Origin: an archaeon
Lineage (GTDB): Archaea; Iainarchaeota; Iainarchaeia; CSSED10-239
Assembly: GCA_029563035.1 (NCBI GenBank)
Contig: JAKQTP010000138.1
Coordinates: 124,001 to 188,000, forward strand
DNA length: 64,000 nt
Reading direction: 5' to 3'
Part shown: piece by piece, positions 7,976 through 16,928 of the stretch
Position numbering within the stretch: the stretch's first letter is position 1
How the letters are laid out: every line of letters begins with the position of its first letter
The notes under the pieces: model-generated
Databases searched by the model: none
What the model saw: only the letters and a program-made list of their open reading frames with translations
What the model was told of the DNA's origin: nothing
Made by a program: the position numbers and the translations under genes

Positions 7976-10123
7976 ATGACAAAGGAACTAATTTCTGAGA
8001 TTTTAGAAACAAACGGATACCTATCACTAAATCCTGTTCAAAAAAAAGCAAGCGAGCATATTGGAAAAAACCTACTTGTTTGTGCTCCAACAGCTTCAGG
8101 AAAAACCACTATCTTTGAAATGTATCTTTTGTATTTTGCAGTAAGTAAAAAACAGAAAGTAATCTACATATCTCCACTTAAAGCATTAACCTTTGAACAT
8201 TATCAAGATTTTAAAAAGAAATATTCTAAAAAACATGACTTGAGTTTTGGAATATCAACTGGAGACCTTGACAGCTCTTCTAAAAATCTCTCGAGCTATG
8301 ATGTTTTGTTTTTGACATTTGAGAAGTTTGACTCTGTTTTAAGGCACGAGCCTGAATGGCTAAAAGATATTGGGTGTGTTTGTATTGATGAGATACATGA
8401 GCTTGGACAAGACAATCGTGGAACAACCTTAGAAGTTTTAATAACACAAATAAAGGTTAATTTTCCTAAAGTGGTTTTTCTAGGACTATCAGCAACAATC
8501 GGCAATTCCCAAAGCCTTGCTAAATGGCTTGATGCAGAACTTGTCACTAGCAGTTACAGGCCAATACCACTAGATATTGGGATTAGCTATGCAAACAATA
8601 TCTATTTTGATCAAAGAAAAATAGAACTTGCAGAAGTTTGTAAAGAAAATCTTGGTAACATCATCAACGACACACTTAAAATGAATAAACAACTTATTGT
8701 GTTTTGCAACTCACGAAGTAACACAATATCTTTTGCTACAAAATATAGAGAACTGGTTAAGAAATATCTTAATGAAAAAGAGACCCTAGAACTAAGAAAG
8801 GTTGCCAAGGTTGCAGGAGATACCTTAGAGACACCAACAAAGCAATGCCTTTCTCTATATTCTGATATCTTGTGTGGAACTGCATTCCATAATGCTGGAC
8901 TTGTTTATAAGCAAAGACAAATAATTGAAGAAGAATTTAGAAACGGAAAAATAAAAGTGATTTTTGCAACCCCAACGTTAGCTGCAGGAATTAATCTTCC
9001 TGCTTTTAGAGTTGTTATCACTACAGTTTATCGCTTCTCAAACGGCTCAATGGTTTTAATACCAGTTAATGAGTTTCATCAGATGACTGGAAGAGCAGGA
9101 AGGCCAAAATATGACAGTAAAGGCGAAGCAATAGTAATGGTTAATAAAGAAGGAGATATCCAGAGAGTTTATAACTCTTATGTGATTGCTCAACCAACAG
9201 ACATAGAATCGCAATTATCAAAAATTAATAATCTTAGAACACAGCTTTTGTCTATCATATTAATCAATAACCTAAAATCTATAACAGAAATAAATGCCTA
9301 TATAGAAAAAACATTCTACCATTTTGTGTTTGGTGGAGATCAAGAGATAAAAGAAAATGTTCTGGAGATTGTTGATGAATTTTCTGACTTTGGGTTTATT
9401 GAAAAAAAAAGGGAGGATATCAAGCTAACAGAAATTGGAAAGAGAGTTTGCCTTTTGTATATTGACCCTCTTTCAGCTAACAATATCTTAAAAGACTTAG
9501 AGATTAAAGAAAAGCAAAAAGACATTGAAGAACTTGAAAGAGTTTTTGTTATTGCCAATACTAGTGAATGTTATCCTTACTTGAGAGTCAAGAGAGAAAA
9601 GGAAGAAGAAGTTTTTGATGTTCTTGAAGAGCTAAAACCTAAGATTTACTTTGATTACGAAGATATTAATCTTTTAGAAAAAATAACATTAGCACAAATG
9701 CTGAAGGATTGGTTAAACGAAGTTACAGAAAATGACATTATCGAAAGATATGGCACCACTCCTGGGCAACTACAGGAATTTATAAATAAAGCAATCTGGA
9801 TAAACCATTGCACACAAGAACTGATAAAAACCACAAAGAAAAGCCTAAAGCTCTATAAGGAATATTCAGATCTTGAACTAAGGCTAAAATATGGAATTAA
9901 AAAAGAACTTTTGCCTTTAGTTGAACTTAGAAATATTGGAAGAGTAAGAGCAAGAAAGCTTTTTAATTCTGGAATAACAGGAATTGGAGATATCAAAAAG
10001 AACCCAGAAAAGTTTTTACAAATAATTGGAAGGGTTGGTCTTGAGGCTTTAAAAGAATTAAAGATTGAAATTCCAGAAAATTATCGCGACAAAAAAGAAG
10101 ATAGCAAAATTTCAGATTTTTAA
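7976..10123 (+). CDS. hel308: Hel308-type superfamily 2 DNA helicase
   Basis: The protein is about 715 residues, as usual for Hel308. Motifs in order: Q-like LNPVQKKA, Walker A APTASGKTT, DEIHELG (DExH box), LSATIGN, a TPTLAAGINLPA motif and QMTGRAGRPKYD (motif VI). The C-terminus has the winged-helix and ratchet region and ends in the helix-hairpin-helix segment LRNIGRVRARKLF, typical of Hel308 domain 5. The family unwinds lagging-strand forks and works in fork restart. An in-frame TTG at 7958 would add six residues, but the TATA position favours the ATG at 7976. It stands alone on the plus strand, convergent with truD (2 nt gap). Confidence 0.93.
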   Translation: MTKELISEILETNGYLSLNPVQKKASEHIGKNLLVCAPTASGKTTIFEMYLLYFAVSKKQKVIYISPLKALTFEHYQDFKKKYSKKHDLSFGISTGDLDSSSKNLSSYDVLFLTFEKFDSVLRHEPEWLKDIGCVCIDEIHELGQDNRGTTLEVLITQIKVNFPKVVFLGLSATIGNSQSLAKWLDAELVTSSYRPIPLDIGISYANNIYFDQRKIELAEVCKENLGNIINDTLKMNKQLIVFCNSRSNTISFATKYRELVKKYLNEKETLELRKVAKVAGDTLETPTKQCLSLYSDILCGTAFHNAGLVYKQRQIIEEEFRNGKIKVIFATPTLAAGINLPAFRVVITTVYRFSNGSMVLIPVNEFHQMTGRAGRPKYDSKGEAIVMVNKEGDIQRVYNSYVIAQPTDIESQLSKINNLRTQLLSIILINNLKSITEINAYIEKTFYHFVFGGDQEIKENVLEIVDEFSDFGFIEKKREDIKLTEIGKRVCLLYIDPLSANNILKDLEIKEKQKDIEELERVFVIANTSECYPYLRVKREKEEEVFDVLEELKPKIYFDYEDINLLEKITLAQMLKDWLNEVTENDIIERYGTTPGQLQEFINKAIWINHCTQELIKTTKKSLKLYKEYSDLELRLKYGIKKELLPLVELRNIGRVRARKLFNSGITGIGDIKKNPEKFLQIIGRVGLEALKELKIEIPENYRDKKEDSKISDF

Positions 10124-10125
10124 AA

Positions 10126-11397
10126 CTAGCACCATCTTTTATCATCTGCTTCTGGCTTGATTAGCTCTCGTGCAAGGTTTGTTGCGTAGTTGCCCTTGTC
10201 AAGAGTAAAAGAAAGAGTCAAAGATAAAGATCCATCTTGGTTTTTAGAATCATCTTCTATTGAAATTAATCTTAAATCATGAACAGGAACCCTTATTGAA
10301 CGAAAGTCGCCCTTGCTTGAGAGAACCGAATGGTCTTTGTTATAAAAGTCGTTAAGGGTGATTCCTTCTTTGTCCAAGATATAATGAGAAATCTCGCCAG
10401 CAAGGCCTTCTTGTAATTTTGAAGAAAAGCCAAAAAGAGGTATCATTATCTCGCCGTTAACAACAACATCGCCATCTATCTTTTCTAGGCCATATCCTCT
10501 TTTTATTCTCTCATTTATTATTTCATTAAAAAGATATGATTGATATGCATGAATAAAAAGATACTGAATTGCTTTTGGTAATGCCTTGAATGCGCCAAGA
10601 TAATTGTCCGGATTGTTTGCTAAAAAATTAAGCATTACTCTTTCATAGCCGGTGCCTGTTGGAAAATCATAAGCATGTTTCTTAAAATTTCTATCCTTAT
10701 TTAGTTGTGCTCTGGCTTCTTGTAATTCTTTTGACTCAAGCTCTTGAGGTTCTGTTAAATACATCATTACTGCTTCTTCATATTTGTGCTGTAAAAGAAG
10801 CTTGCCAACCTTGTGAGTTATGTTTCTTGTTCCGCCAAATCTTTGCTCACCAAAATAATTGATTAAGCCCTGTTGGTTTATTTGCTTTTCAAAATCAAGG
10901 TATAGCTCTTTTAACTCATCTTTTGTTAGCCCTTGAATTTTCCTAAAAGTTAAAGTAAAACGATTTTGCTTTAAGTCACCAATATCTACTCTGTTCTTTG
11001 ACCAAGAGGGGTTGTAAATCTTAATATTTTTAAAATAAAACTTTGATAGCCTTTCCTCACTTGGTTCATAAATTGAGATCCTCTGAACAGTCATTGCTCT
11101 TTTGTCTTTAAGGCCGGCATAGCCAAATCTTTTTTTACTAGTTCTTAAAAATCTTGACATCTCATTAATTGCAGTTGTTGTTGACAGATTGAACTTTTCC
11201 ATATCCACAAGAAGCTGGTCATTATCTTTTTTCTTTTCAAAGACTTCTTTCCAGTTGATTTCTGAAACCTTCTTGTCTGGGAGATATGTTAGGTTTGTAG
11301 AATAAGTATAACCAATTTCTTCAACAATGAAATCCTCACAAAATTGTTTGATTCTTCCGCCAATACCTTTTGTTGTTGTTATATGTTTGAAATCCAT
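10126..11397 (-). CDS. truD: tRNA pseudouridine synthase TruD
   Basis: This 423-residue protein has the TruD hallmarks: a KQFCEDFIVEEI N-terminal motif, the catalytic segment YAGLKDKRAMTVQRISIY with the active-site Asp, and NYFGEQRFGG in the central part with the large TRUD insertion domain. It converts uridine 13 of tRNA to pseudouridine. In archaea TruD/Pus7 relatives can also modify position 35 of tRNA-Tyr. It follows prf1 by 9 nt on the same strand, so both translation genes probably share a transcript. Confidence 0.95.
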   Translation of the reverse strand: MDFKHITTTKGIGGRIKQFCEDFIVEEIGYTYSTNLTYLPDKKVSEINWKEVFEKKKDNDQLLVDMEKFNLSTTTAINEMSRFLRTSKKRFGYAGLKDKRAMTVQRISIYEPSEERLSKFYFKNIKIYNPSWSKNRVDIGDLKQNRFTLTFRKIQGLTKDELKELYLDFEKQINQQGLINYFGEQRFGGTRNITHKVGKLLLQHKYEEAVMMYLTEPQELESKELQEARAQLNKDRNFKKHAYDFPTGTGYERVMLNFLANNPDNYLGAFKALPKAIQYLFIHAYQSYLFNEIINERIKRGYGLEKIDGDVVVNGEIMIPLFGFSSKLQEGLAGEISHYILDKEGITLNDFYNKDHSVLSSKGDFRSIRVPVHDLRLISIEDDSKNQDGSLSLTLSFTLDKGNYATNLARELIKPEADDKRWC

Positions 11398-11406
11398 AAA
11401 CTATAC

Positions 11407-12633
11407 TTATTTATATCTTAAAAATGCACCAAGACCACCAAAGGTATTAAGAAATTGATTACCTTCTGGAGTTTCAATAGAAACAAGAACTACTTTTGTG
11501 CCATAATTGTGTGATATTTCCACTAAATATTCATAAAGATCTGCAATCTCTACCTCTTCTTCGTTTGTAGAAGATTCACAATATTGGCAAAGCACAGGAG
11601 AGGTTATTTGTTTGTTCTTGTCTCTAATAACTTTTGGGGTAAATTGATTACAAGAAGTACATTGATATTTATACACACTCCATTCTAGGCCTTCTGAAAC
11701 AATAACAACTTCTGCTTTTCCCTGCATAATGCTTTCAATAACTTCATTATACCCATATGTTGCAAGACCGTTTGTTGCAACCTTTTCTATAAACTTATTT
11801 ACCAATTGTCTTTCTTTAATAATACTTGCATCTTTTAGAATTTCTCCTGACTTATCAAGCATCTCTTTGATTCCTGATTCGTCTGTATAGCTTGTATCAA
11901 GAGTTCCCAAAATCATGTTTTTTAGTCTGTAATCCAATTCACTTTCTTCTAAAAACTCATGTTTAGTCATTCCTGGCCCACCGACAATTATGCCTTTTAG
12001 TTTTGGGATATCAACCATACTCACATTCATTCTTTCTCCAACTCGCCTATAGAAATCCTGTGCTGCCTTTTCTCTTAATCTTTCAAACCTTACAGAAGAC
12101 TGACCACCGGCTCTTGTCTTTCCAGGAACACCGCTAGTCTCATGAAGAATTATCCTGTATGACTTGCCAGTTAAAATTGCAACTGTTGCTTCTCTCTTAT
12201 CAATAGTCACCAACCCATAAACCTCATCTGTTAAAGCCATATCCTCTAGAGGAGCTGTGTGAAACTCAGAATCGCACCAATAGAGTTTTGTTGTCAATGG
12301 CTTTGGCGGGGTTATTGTTAAAAGAACAACATCATTTTTTGCAGGGTTTTCAGAAACATTACCTGAGAACAGGACAAGGCCAGTTTCTGGAAGTTTAAAA
12401 TCTATTTGTCTTAAATAATTAGTTAATCTTCTTAAAGCGGCTTGAACATTTTTTCGGGTTTGTTGGGACTTGATATTTGAGCTTTGTGAGATTTCATCAG
12501 TCAGTTGTTTAGTAACTGAGGATCTATCTGCGTTTGGAGGAATATATAGGCTAATTAATTGTGTTCCATCTCCTTTATAGGTCTTAATCTCTTTAAGTTT
12601 TTTCTTTAATAATAGAATTTGTGATTCGTCCAT
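11407..12633 (-). CDS. prf1: Peptide chain release factor aRF1
   Basis: At 408 residues this matches archaeal RF1. Domain 1 carries the NIKS stop-codon motif at 53-56. Domain 2 carries the GGQ hydrolysis motif at 176-178 in the context RAGGQSSVRFERLRE. Domain 3 has a zinc mini-domain with CTSC and CQYC. It recognises all three stop codons and releases the peptide. The GGQ glutamine is the expected target of the HemK2-like methyltransferase encoded at 41451. A TATA-like element (CTATATAATATT on the minus strand) lies about 20-27 nt before the ATG, so the transcript is probably leaderless. Confidence 0.97.
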   Translation of the reverse strand: MDESQILLLKKKLKEIKTYKGDGTQLISLYIPPNADRSSVTKQLTDEISQSSNIKSQQTRKNVQAALRRLTNYLRQIDFKLPETGLVLFSGNVSENPAKNDVVLLTITPPKPLTTKLYWCDSEFHTAPLEDMALTDEVYGLVTIDKREATVAILTGKSYRIILHETSGVPGKTRAGGQSSVRFERLREKAAQDFYRRVGERMNVSMVDIPKLKGIIVGGPGMTKHEFLEESELDYRLKNMILGTLDTSYTDESGIKEMLDKSGEILKDASIIKERQLVNKFIEKVATNGLATYGYNEVIESIMQGKAEVVIVSEGLEWSVYKYQCTSCNQFTPKVIRDKNKQITSPVLCQYCESSTNEEEVEIADLYEYLVEISHNYGTKVVLVSIETPEGNQFLNTFGGLGAFLRYK

Positions 12634-12727
12634 ATTTGATTCCTATTAATATTATATAGAAAGAAAATAAATATAAACTAAGAAGATTTATTTATCTTTA
12701 TTGTAAGTAAAAATTGCAATATTCATA

Positions 12728-13183
12728 TTAGCGACTGTGTTCTTTTAAACTCTCGCTTTGGTATGGGAATGAAATCCATATTTCGTTAATTATCTCATTT
12801 ATTGCAAAATCAGGAACAAATTCTTGTTTTTTCTTTCTGTAAAATAAACAAGCTAGTTCTATTGAAGTTACTGCCTTATTTTGTTTTATTACTTTTATAA
12901 TATCTTGAACTATTGGTTCCATAACATCATCAACCAATAACACCCTGCCTTTTATTGGGTAGATTGTTGAAATTGTGCCAACAGTGTATTTGTGACCAAG
13001 GTATTTTGCAGAAATTACAGCTAATGGTTTATTAAGCATTTCAGAAAGAATCTTGCCAAGGAACAACCCGCCACGACTAACACAAATAATCAAATCAATT
13101 TGTTTATCCTTGTTCTTTTCTTTGATTTTTTTAATAAGCTCAAAACACAAGCCCTCAAGCTCGTTCCATGACATCAAATACAT
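12728..13183 (-). CDS. Phosphoribosyltransferase-like protein
   Basis: The protein, about 151 residues from the ATG at 13183, has a type I PRTase fold pattern. The strand DLIICVSRGGLFLGKILSEML is followed by RVLLVDDVMEP at the PRPP-loop position. The canonical loop is VDDxxxTG, and here it reads DDVMEPIVQD without the Thr-Gly, so PRPP binding may be altered. It resembles archaeal xanthine/hypoxanthine-type PRTases of similar size. A TTG at 13201 and an ATG at 13174 are alternative starts. An AATATATTTATTA element about 30 nt upstream favours 13183 or 13174. Confidence 0.75.
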   Translation of the reverse strand: MYLMSWNELEGLCFELIKKIKEKNKDKQIDLIICVSRGGLFLGKILSEMLNKPLAVISAKYLGHKYTVGTISTIYPIKGRVLLVDDVMEPIVQDIIKVIKQNKAVTSIELACLFYRKKKQEFVPDFAINEIINEIWISFPYQSESLKEHSR

Positions 13184-13222
13184 AATAATAATGAAAACCA
13201 AATACTTAATAAATATATTTTA

Positions 13223-14764
13223 TTAGATTAATTCATCAAGCTCTTTGTTGTTCTTTTCTTTTCTTGCCTCAAAGGACTTGGCAAGACCAGATAACGAGAC
13301 ATCAAGATGTGATTCTTGTGATTTCCTTTTTCTAACCTTGAAAAAAACAGGATAAGAACTAGCTTCGCCAACAATCAATGCTTCGCCAACCCTTAGAGAT
13401 GTTATCATATTAATGGAATTTTGATCAAGGCCTTCGCTTGATTCACCAATATGCTTAAGATCATAAGGATTTGTTATTCTTAAGATAATGTGAGTGTTTG
13501 CTTGAGACAAGATGGTGGTAGACAACTTTACTGGCCTTTGAGAGATTAACCAAACGCTTGCTCCAAACTTTCTTCCTTCTCTTGCAATTGTTTCCAGAAT
13601 GTTTTTTGCAAGAGCATTCTCTCTACTTGCCATCTCCGGAGCATATTGATGTGCTTCTTCAACTACAAGAGTAAATGGCGGAACAGAATTGTGTTCCATT
13701 CTTGCTCTAAAAAGTTTGTTTGCAAAATAATACAAAATAATTTGCTTTTTCTTTTTATCTATTTCTCTTGATAGATCAATGATTGTTAGTTTTCCTGGAG
13801 ACACAACATCATTAATTGATGGATAATCAATCTTATCAAAAAGGCGATAACGCTCCAAGTCCAAAAGACGATCTCTTAGGTTCTTTGCAGTTTTATCGTC
13901 TTCTTCTAGATTGTCTATTTCTTTAATTATTGTTTGTAAAGAATAAGGGCCCGCGCCATGTTTCTTGTCTTCATTTAGTTTTGTTATGACTTTTGAAAGC
14001 CTTATCTTTTGAGGAGCTGTTAGCTCTGGAATCAATGTAGAGTAAAAGCCAGCAGATAGGCCTGTACAACCAATCTTAACATCTTTTGAATCTATTAATG
14101 TGACCTTAGAAGAATAATCAGTTTTGGTTTTGTCTGTTGTGCTTTGGGCAAAAGAAGAATATTCTCCATGAGTATCAAATAACACTACGGCTATTCTTCC
14201 TTGTTCTTTTGTTCTCTCAAGTAATTCCTCAATAATTACAGAAGTTAGATAACTTTTTCCTGCACCTGATTGTGCAAGAATTGCCAAGTGCTTTTGTAAA
14301 AGCCTATCAACATTAAGAGCAACATCAAGATTTGGATGCTCAATAGCACCTAGAAAAACCCCTGACTTATCAAAATGCAAAAATTTAGAAAGCACGACTG
14401 GATCTGCTAAATAAACCTTTTGGCCAGGAGAGACTGGAAGATTTGTTCTTGTAAAGCCTTTCAAAACAGAATAAACTCCAAGAGGCTTAACAACAGCTTC
14501 AAGAAACTCCCACTCATCACTTGGAAATAATTTTTTAATATCAACATTATTATTTTCAAAGTCCTTAACAGAATCAGAGTTTTCAAAATATCTGTTTCTT
14601 TTTATAACATCAGTAACTAAACCAATAAGAGAGCCTTGAGAATAATCGATCTGGATATATTCTCCTTTAAAGACGTCATTTTTTGTACATACAAAAGAAA
14701 GCTTAGTGGTTGATGGGCCATCAATTGTAGAAATTACAATTCCTTTTTCTTCTTTTGTAGTCAT
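13223..14764 (-). CDS. herA: HerA-type hexameric DNA translocase/helicase
   Basis: The 513-residue protein has an N-terminal HAS-barrel-like region and then an FtsK/HerA ATPase. Walker A is AQSGAGKS (164-171), the Walker B-like strand is VVLFDTHGEY, a VVEEAHQYAP acidic motif follows, and the REGRKFGASVWLISQRP segment is typical of HerA. HerA works with the NurA nuclease, Mre11 and Rad50 in end resection. Rad50 is encoded 4 kb upstream on the same strand, but neither nurA nor mre11 is in the window. It is the last member of the priS-gins-eif2a-PAC2-herA series, 10 nt after the PAC2 gene. Confidence 0.93.
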   Translation of the reverse strand: MTTKEEKGIVISTIDGPSTTKLSFVCTKNDVFKGEYIQIDYSQGSLIGLVTDVIKRNRYFENSDSVKDFENNNVDIKKLFPSDEWEFLEAVVKPLGVYSVLKGFTRTNLPVSPGQKVYLADPVVLSKFLHFDKSGVFLGAIEHPNLDVALNVDRLLQKHLAILAQSGAGKSYLTSVIIEELLERTKEQGRIAVVLFDTHGEYSSFAQSTTDKTKTDYSSKVTLIDSKDVKIGCTGLSAGFYSTLIPELTAPQKIRLSKVITKLNEDKKHGAGPYSLQTIIKEIDNLEEDDKTAKNLRDRLLDLERYRLFDKIDYPSINDVVSPGKLTIIDLSREIDKKKKQIILYYFANKLFRARMEHNSVPPFTLVVEEAHQYAPEMASRENALAKNILETIAREGRKFGASVWLISQRPVKLSTTILSQANTHIILRITNPYDLKHIGESSEGLDQNSINMITSLRVGEALIVGEASSYPVFFKVRKRKSQESHLDVSLSGLAKSFEARKEKNNKELDELI

Positions 14765-14774
14765 ATTAAAAAAA

Positions 14775-15569
14775 TCACCTGATATAACTTACTGGCTCTT
14801 CTTTTTTCTTTGCTATTTCTTTTATCTCTTTTTGAATTTCTTTAAATGATTCTTCAATTTTTTTTGCTTTAATATCTATTTTTTTCATATCAACTTTAAA
14901 ATCAAAGAGAGCACAAATTGCTCCAACAACACTTCTTGCAGAACCCTGATCTCCAAAAATTAGTTTTTGATCTGTTTCGCCCATAAAACAACAACCAGAT
15001 ATCTTGTGGTTATAATAAGCAACACCAACAAGAAGGCCAGCAACACCAGAAATCAATGTGTTTCCTTGAGTATCATCAAAAATAATGTTTTTTATCTTTT
15101 TCTTTCTTAGTCTTTCTTTGGTATCCTTATCACTTGAAACTGCTAGAACTCTTGGCTTTTGGTTAAGTCTTTTCTCGCCAATATTTAGGCCTGCAAAAGT
15201 ATAGATCTCTTTTACTCCTTGCTTTTTTGCAAACTCAGCAAGCTTGGCAGAGAACTCATAGTGTTCTTGGCTATTAGAAAGGTTTGTCAGGTTTGGCTGA
15301 ACTGGCCCTGCTACAAAAAGAAAATCTCTTGATTTTCCTTTATAAAGATAAATCTTATCAGAAATTAATTCTAATAATGATGATTTAGCATGAACTGCTG
15401 GAGGAAAAGTATCAGAAACAATAGTTGCATAAACATTTGATTTTGGTTGTAATTCAAAGACCAGATAATCAATTGCAATCTTGCCAACAAGACCAATGCC
15501 AGGAAGACCAACAAGCATTACTGGATTTTTTAGTTTTTGCTGTTTAATAACATCAATTTTTGTTACCAT
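14775..15569 (-). CDS. PAC2-family proteasome assembly chaperone-like protein (COG2047)
   Basis: This 264-residue protein starts with KNPVMLVGLPGIGLVGKIAIDYLV, the signature of the archaeal PAC2 family, and contains DTFPPAVH, FVAGPVQPNL and ISGVAGLLVGVAYY. The last 40 residues are a charged helix. The family includes PbaB, which assists proteasome assembly. A C-terminal HbYX docking motif is not present, because the protein ends SYIR. It sits 13 nt downstream of aIF2-alpha, in the archaeal order eif2a-nop10-COG2047, but with no room for nop10. Confidence 0.88.
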   Translation of the reverse strand: MVTKIDVIKQQKLKNPVMLVGLPGIGLVGKIAIDYLVFELQPKSNVYATIVSDTFPPAVHAKSSLLELISDKIYLYKGKSRDFLFVAGPVQPNLTNLSNSQEHYEFSAKLAEFAKKQGVKEIYTFAGLNIGEKRLNQKPRVLAVSSDKDTKERLRKKKIKNIIFDDTQGNTLISGVAGLLVGVAYYNHKISGCCFMGETDQKLIFGDQGSARSVVGAICALFDFKVDMKKIDIKAKKIEESFKEIQKEIKEIAKKKEEPVSYIR

Positions 15570-15582
15570 ATTTTAAACACCC

Positions 15583-16356
15583 TTAATTAGATTTAGATTT
15601 TTCTTGAGGAATAACTTTAAAGTTTGAGCCCTTTAAAGATTTTTCAAGCTTTGTTGTAATTTCATTAAACAACTTTGAAGCAGTCTTATAGTCTTTTGCA
15701 GTAACTGTCAACTCATATCTTCCAGCAGAAATGTAAGTTATGCAAGCAGACTTGTAATCATCGGTTATTTTCTTTAATGCCTTTTTTATAATCTCAATTC
15801 CTGTTTCTGATGGATTAGAAATTTCTAAAACCCCATTGATTTTCTTGTCTTTAATGGTTATGCTTTTACTTAAAATCTCAACAAGCTTGGCTGCATATTT
15901 TTTATCAATCTCCGGAAATGTTTCAATTCCGTTTTTTAGAATATGAATAAACCCGCTATAAAGTCTTGTTTCTCTTTCTAAAATTGGTTCAGCAACACAA
16001 GACCAAACCTCTTCATCACTAACTTTTAGTTCCTTGGCAATTGCAGACAATAGGCTTTGTGCTCTTTTAAATAAACGATAATCTGAAATTTTTCTTTTCT
16101 CTTCTGCTGGTGTTACTCTATTAAAAGAAAGATCAATTTGATTTTTATAATTGTCAATATGAAGAACCTTTGCTGCTCTTATTTGGTTAGTTTTTGCATG
16201 ATTATGTATGTTTTTTACCCATGTTGAAGAAACTTGAGAAACATGAATAAACCCTTCAAGATTATCATACTCTAATAATTCTACAAACACTCCATAGTCT
16301 GTTACTTTTGTGACTTTACAAATCACTATATCTGAAACTTTTGGATATTCTGTCAT
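15583..16356 (-). CDS. eif2a: Translation initiation factor aIF2 subunit alpha
   Basis: The 257-residue protein begins with an S1 domain (KVTDYGVFVELLEYDNLEGFIHVSQVS, about 14-40), then a helical domain and a C-terminal alpha/beta domain that would bind the gamma subunit. Length and domain order match archaeal aIF2-alpha. It is part of the ternary complex that brings initiator tRNA to the small subunit. It lies 14 nt after the GINS gene in an operon that also carries primase, an arrangement that couples replication and translation genes in many archaea. Confidence 0.96.
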   Translation of the reverse strand: MTEYPKVSDIVICKVTKVTDYGVFVELLEYDNLEGFIHVSQVSSTWVKNIHNHAKTNQIRAAKVLHIDNYKNQIDLSFNRVTPAEEKRKISDYRLFKRAQSLLSAIAKELKVSDEEVWSCVAEPILERETRLYSGFIHILKNGIETFPEIDKKYAAKLVEILSKSITIKDKKINGVLEISNPSETGIEIIKKALKKITDDYKSACITYISAGRYELTVTAKDYKTASKLFNEITTKLEKSLKGSNFKVIPQEKSKSN

Positions 16357-16370
16357 CTTATATTCACAAC

Positions 16371-16928
16371 CTATTCTATTTTTTGAACAATATTTTTTGA
16401 AGAAAGTATCAAAAAGATATTTTCTGGAATCTCACATATCGCATCTTTATCAAATGGCCCATATTCGCGCATATCTGAACCAATAAAAGAAGGAATGCTA
16501 GAAAGAGCAGTAACCTTTACCAAAGGCACACGCTTTTCTTCTTTCTTGGTTTTTGTTCCAAACAAGCTTTCTGTATATTCTGCTTGCTTATCAAGAAGCT
16601 TTTTAATATCTTTAACAAAATCAATTTCAAAATCAATCAAGTTATCTTCAGAAAGATTATTTGTTCTGCTATATGTTAAACAAAGATTAAGGCATTTCTT
16701 CAATCTTATTTCTCTGATTTTATTTACTGTTTGTTTTAACATTTCAAATTTTTTCAAATCAGCTGGTGATAGGCTTTCAAGAGCAGAAAGATATTTTGTT
16801 TTTTCTAAAGTTAGATATTTCTTAAGCTCTTTATAAAATTCAGGATCAAGTTTTGTTAGTTTTGGTGACTTTGTCTCAAGCCTATATATCCTTGATAATT
16901 CATCAAAATCAACTTTATAATCCATCAT
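16371..16928 (-). CDS. GINS complex protein, Gins51 type
   Basis: The 185-residue protein has an N-terminal helical A-domain. At the C-terminus (about 134-185) it has a small B-domain (VKVTALSSIPSFIGSDMREYGPF, then ICEIPENIFLILSSKNIVQKI). That A-then-B order is the one of Gins51/Sld5-Psf1-like subunits. GINS bridges Cdc45/GAN and MCM in the replicative helicase. The start overlaps the priS stop by 4 nt (ATGA type), so translation is coupled to the primase small subunit, a neighbour of GINS genes in many archaea. Confidence 0.88.
   Translation of the reverse strand: MMDYKVDFDELSRIYRLETKSPKLTKLDPEFYKELKKYLTLEKTKYLSALESLSPADLKKFEMLKQTVNKIREIRLKKCLNLCLTYSRTNNLSEDNLIDFEIDFVKDIKKLLDKQAEYTESLFGTKTKKEEKRVPLVKVTALSSIPSFIGSDMREYGPFDKDAICEIPENIFLILSSKNIVQKIE

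Noticed and set aside
14775..15569. HbYX proteasome-docking motif at the end of the PAC2 protein
   Set aside because: The protein ends SYIR, which puts Tyr third from the end. HbYX needs Tyr as the second-last residue.
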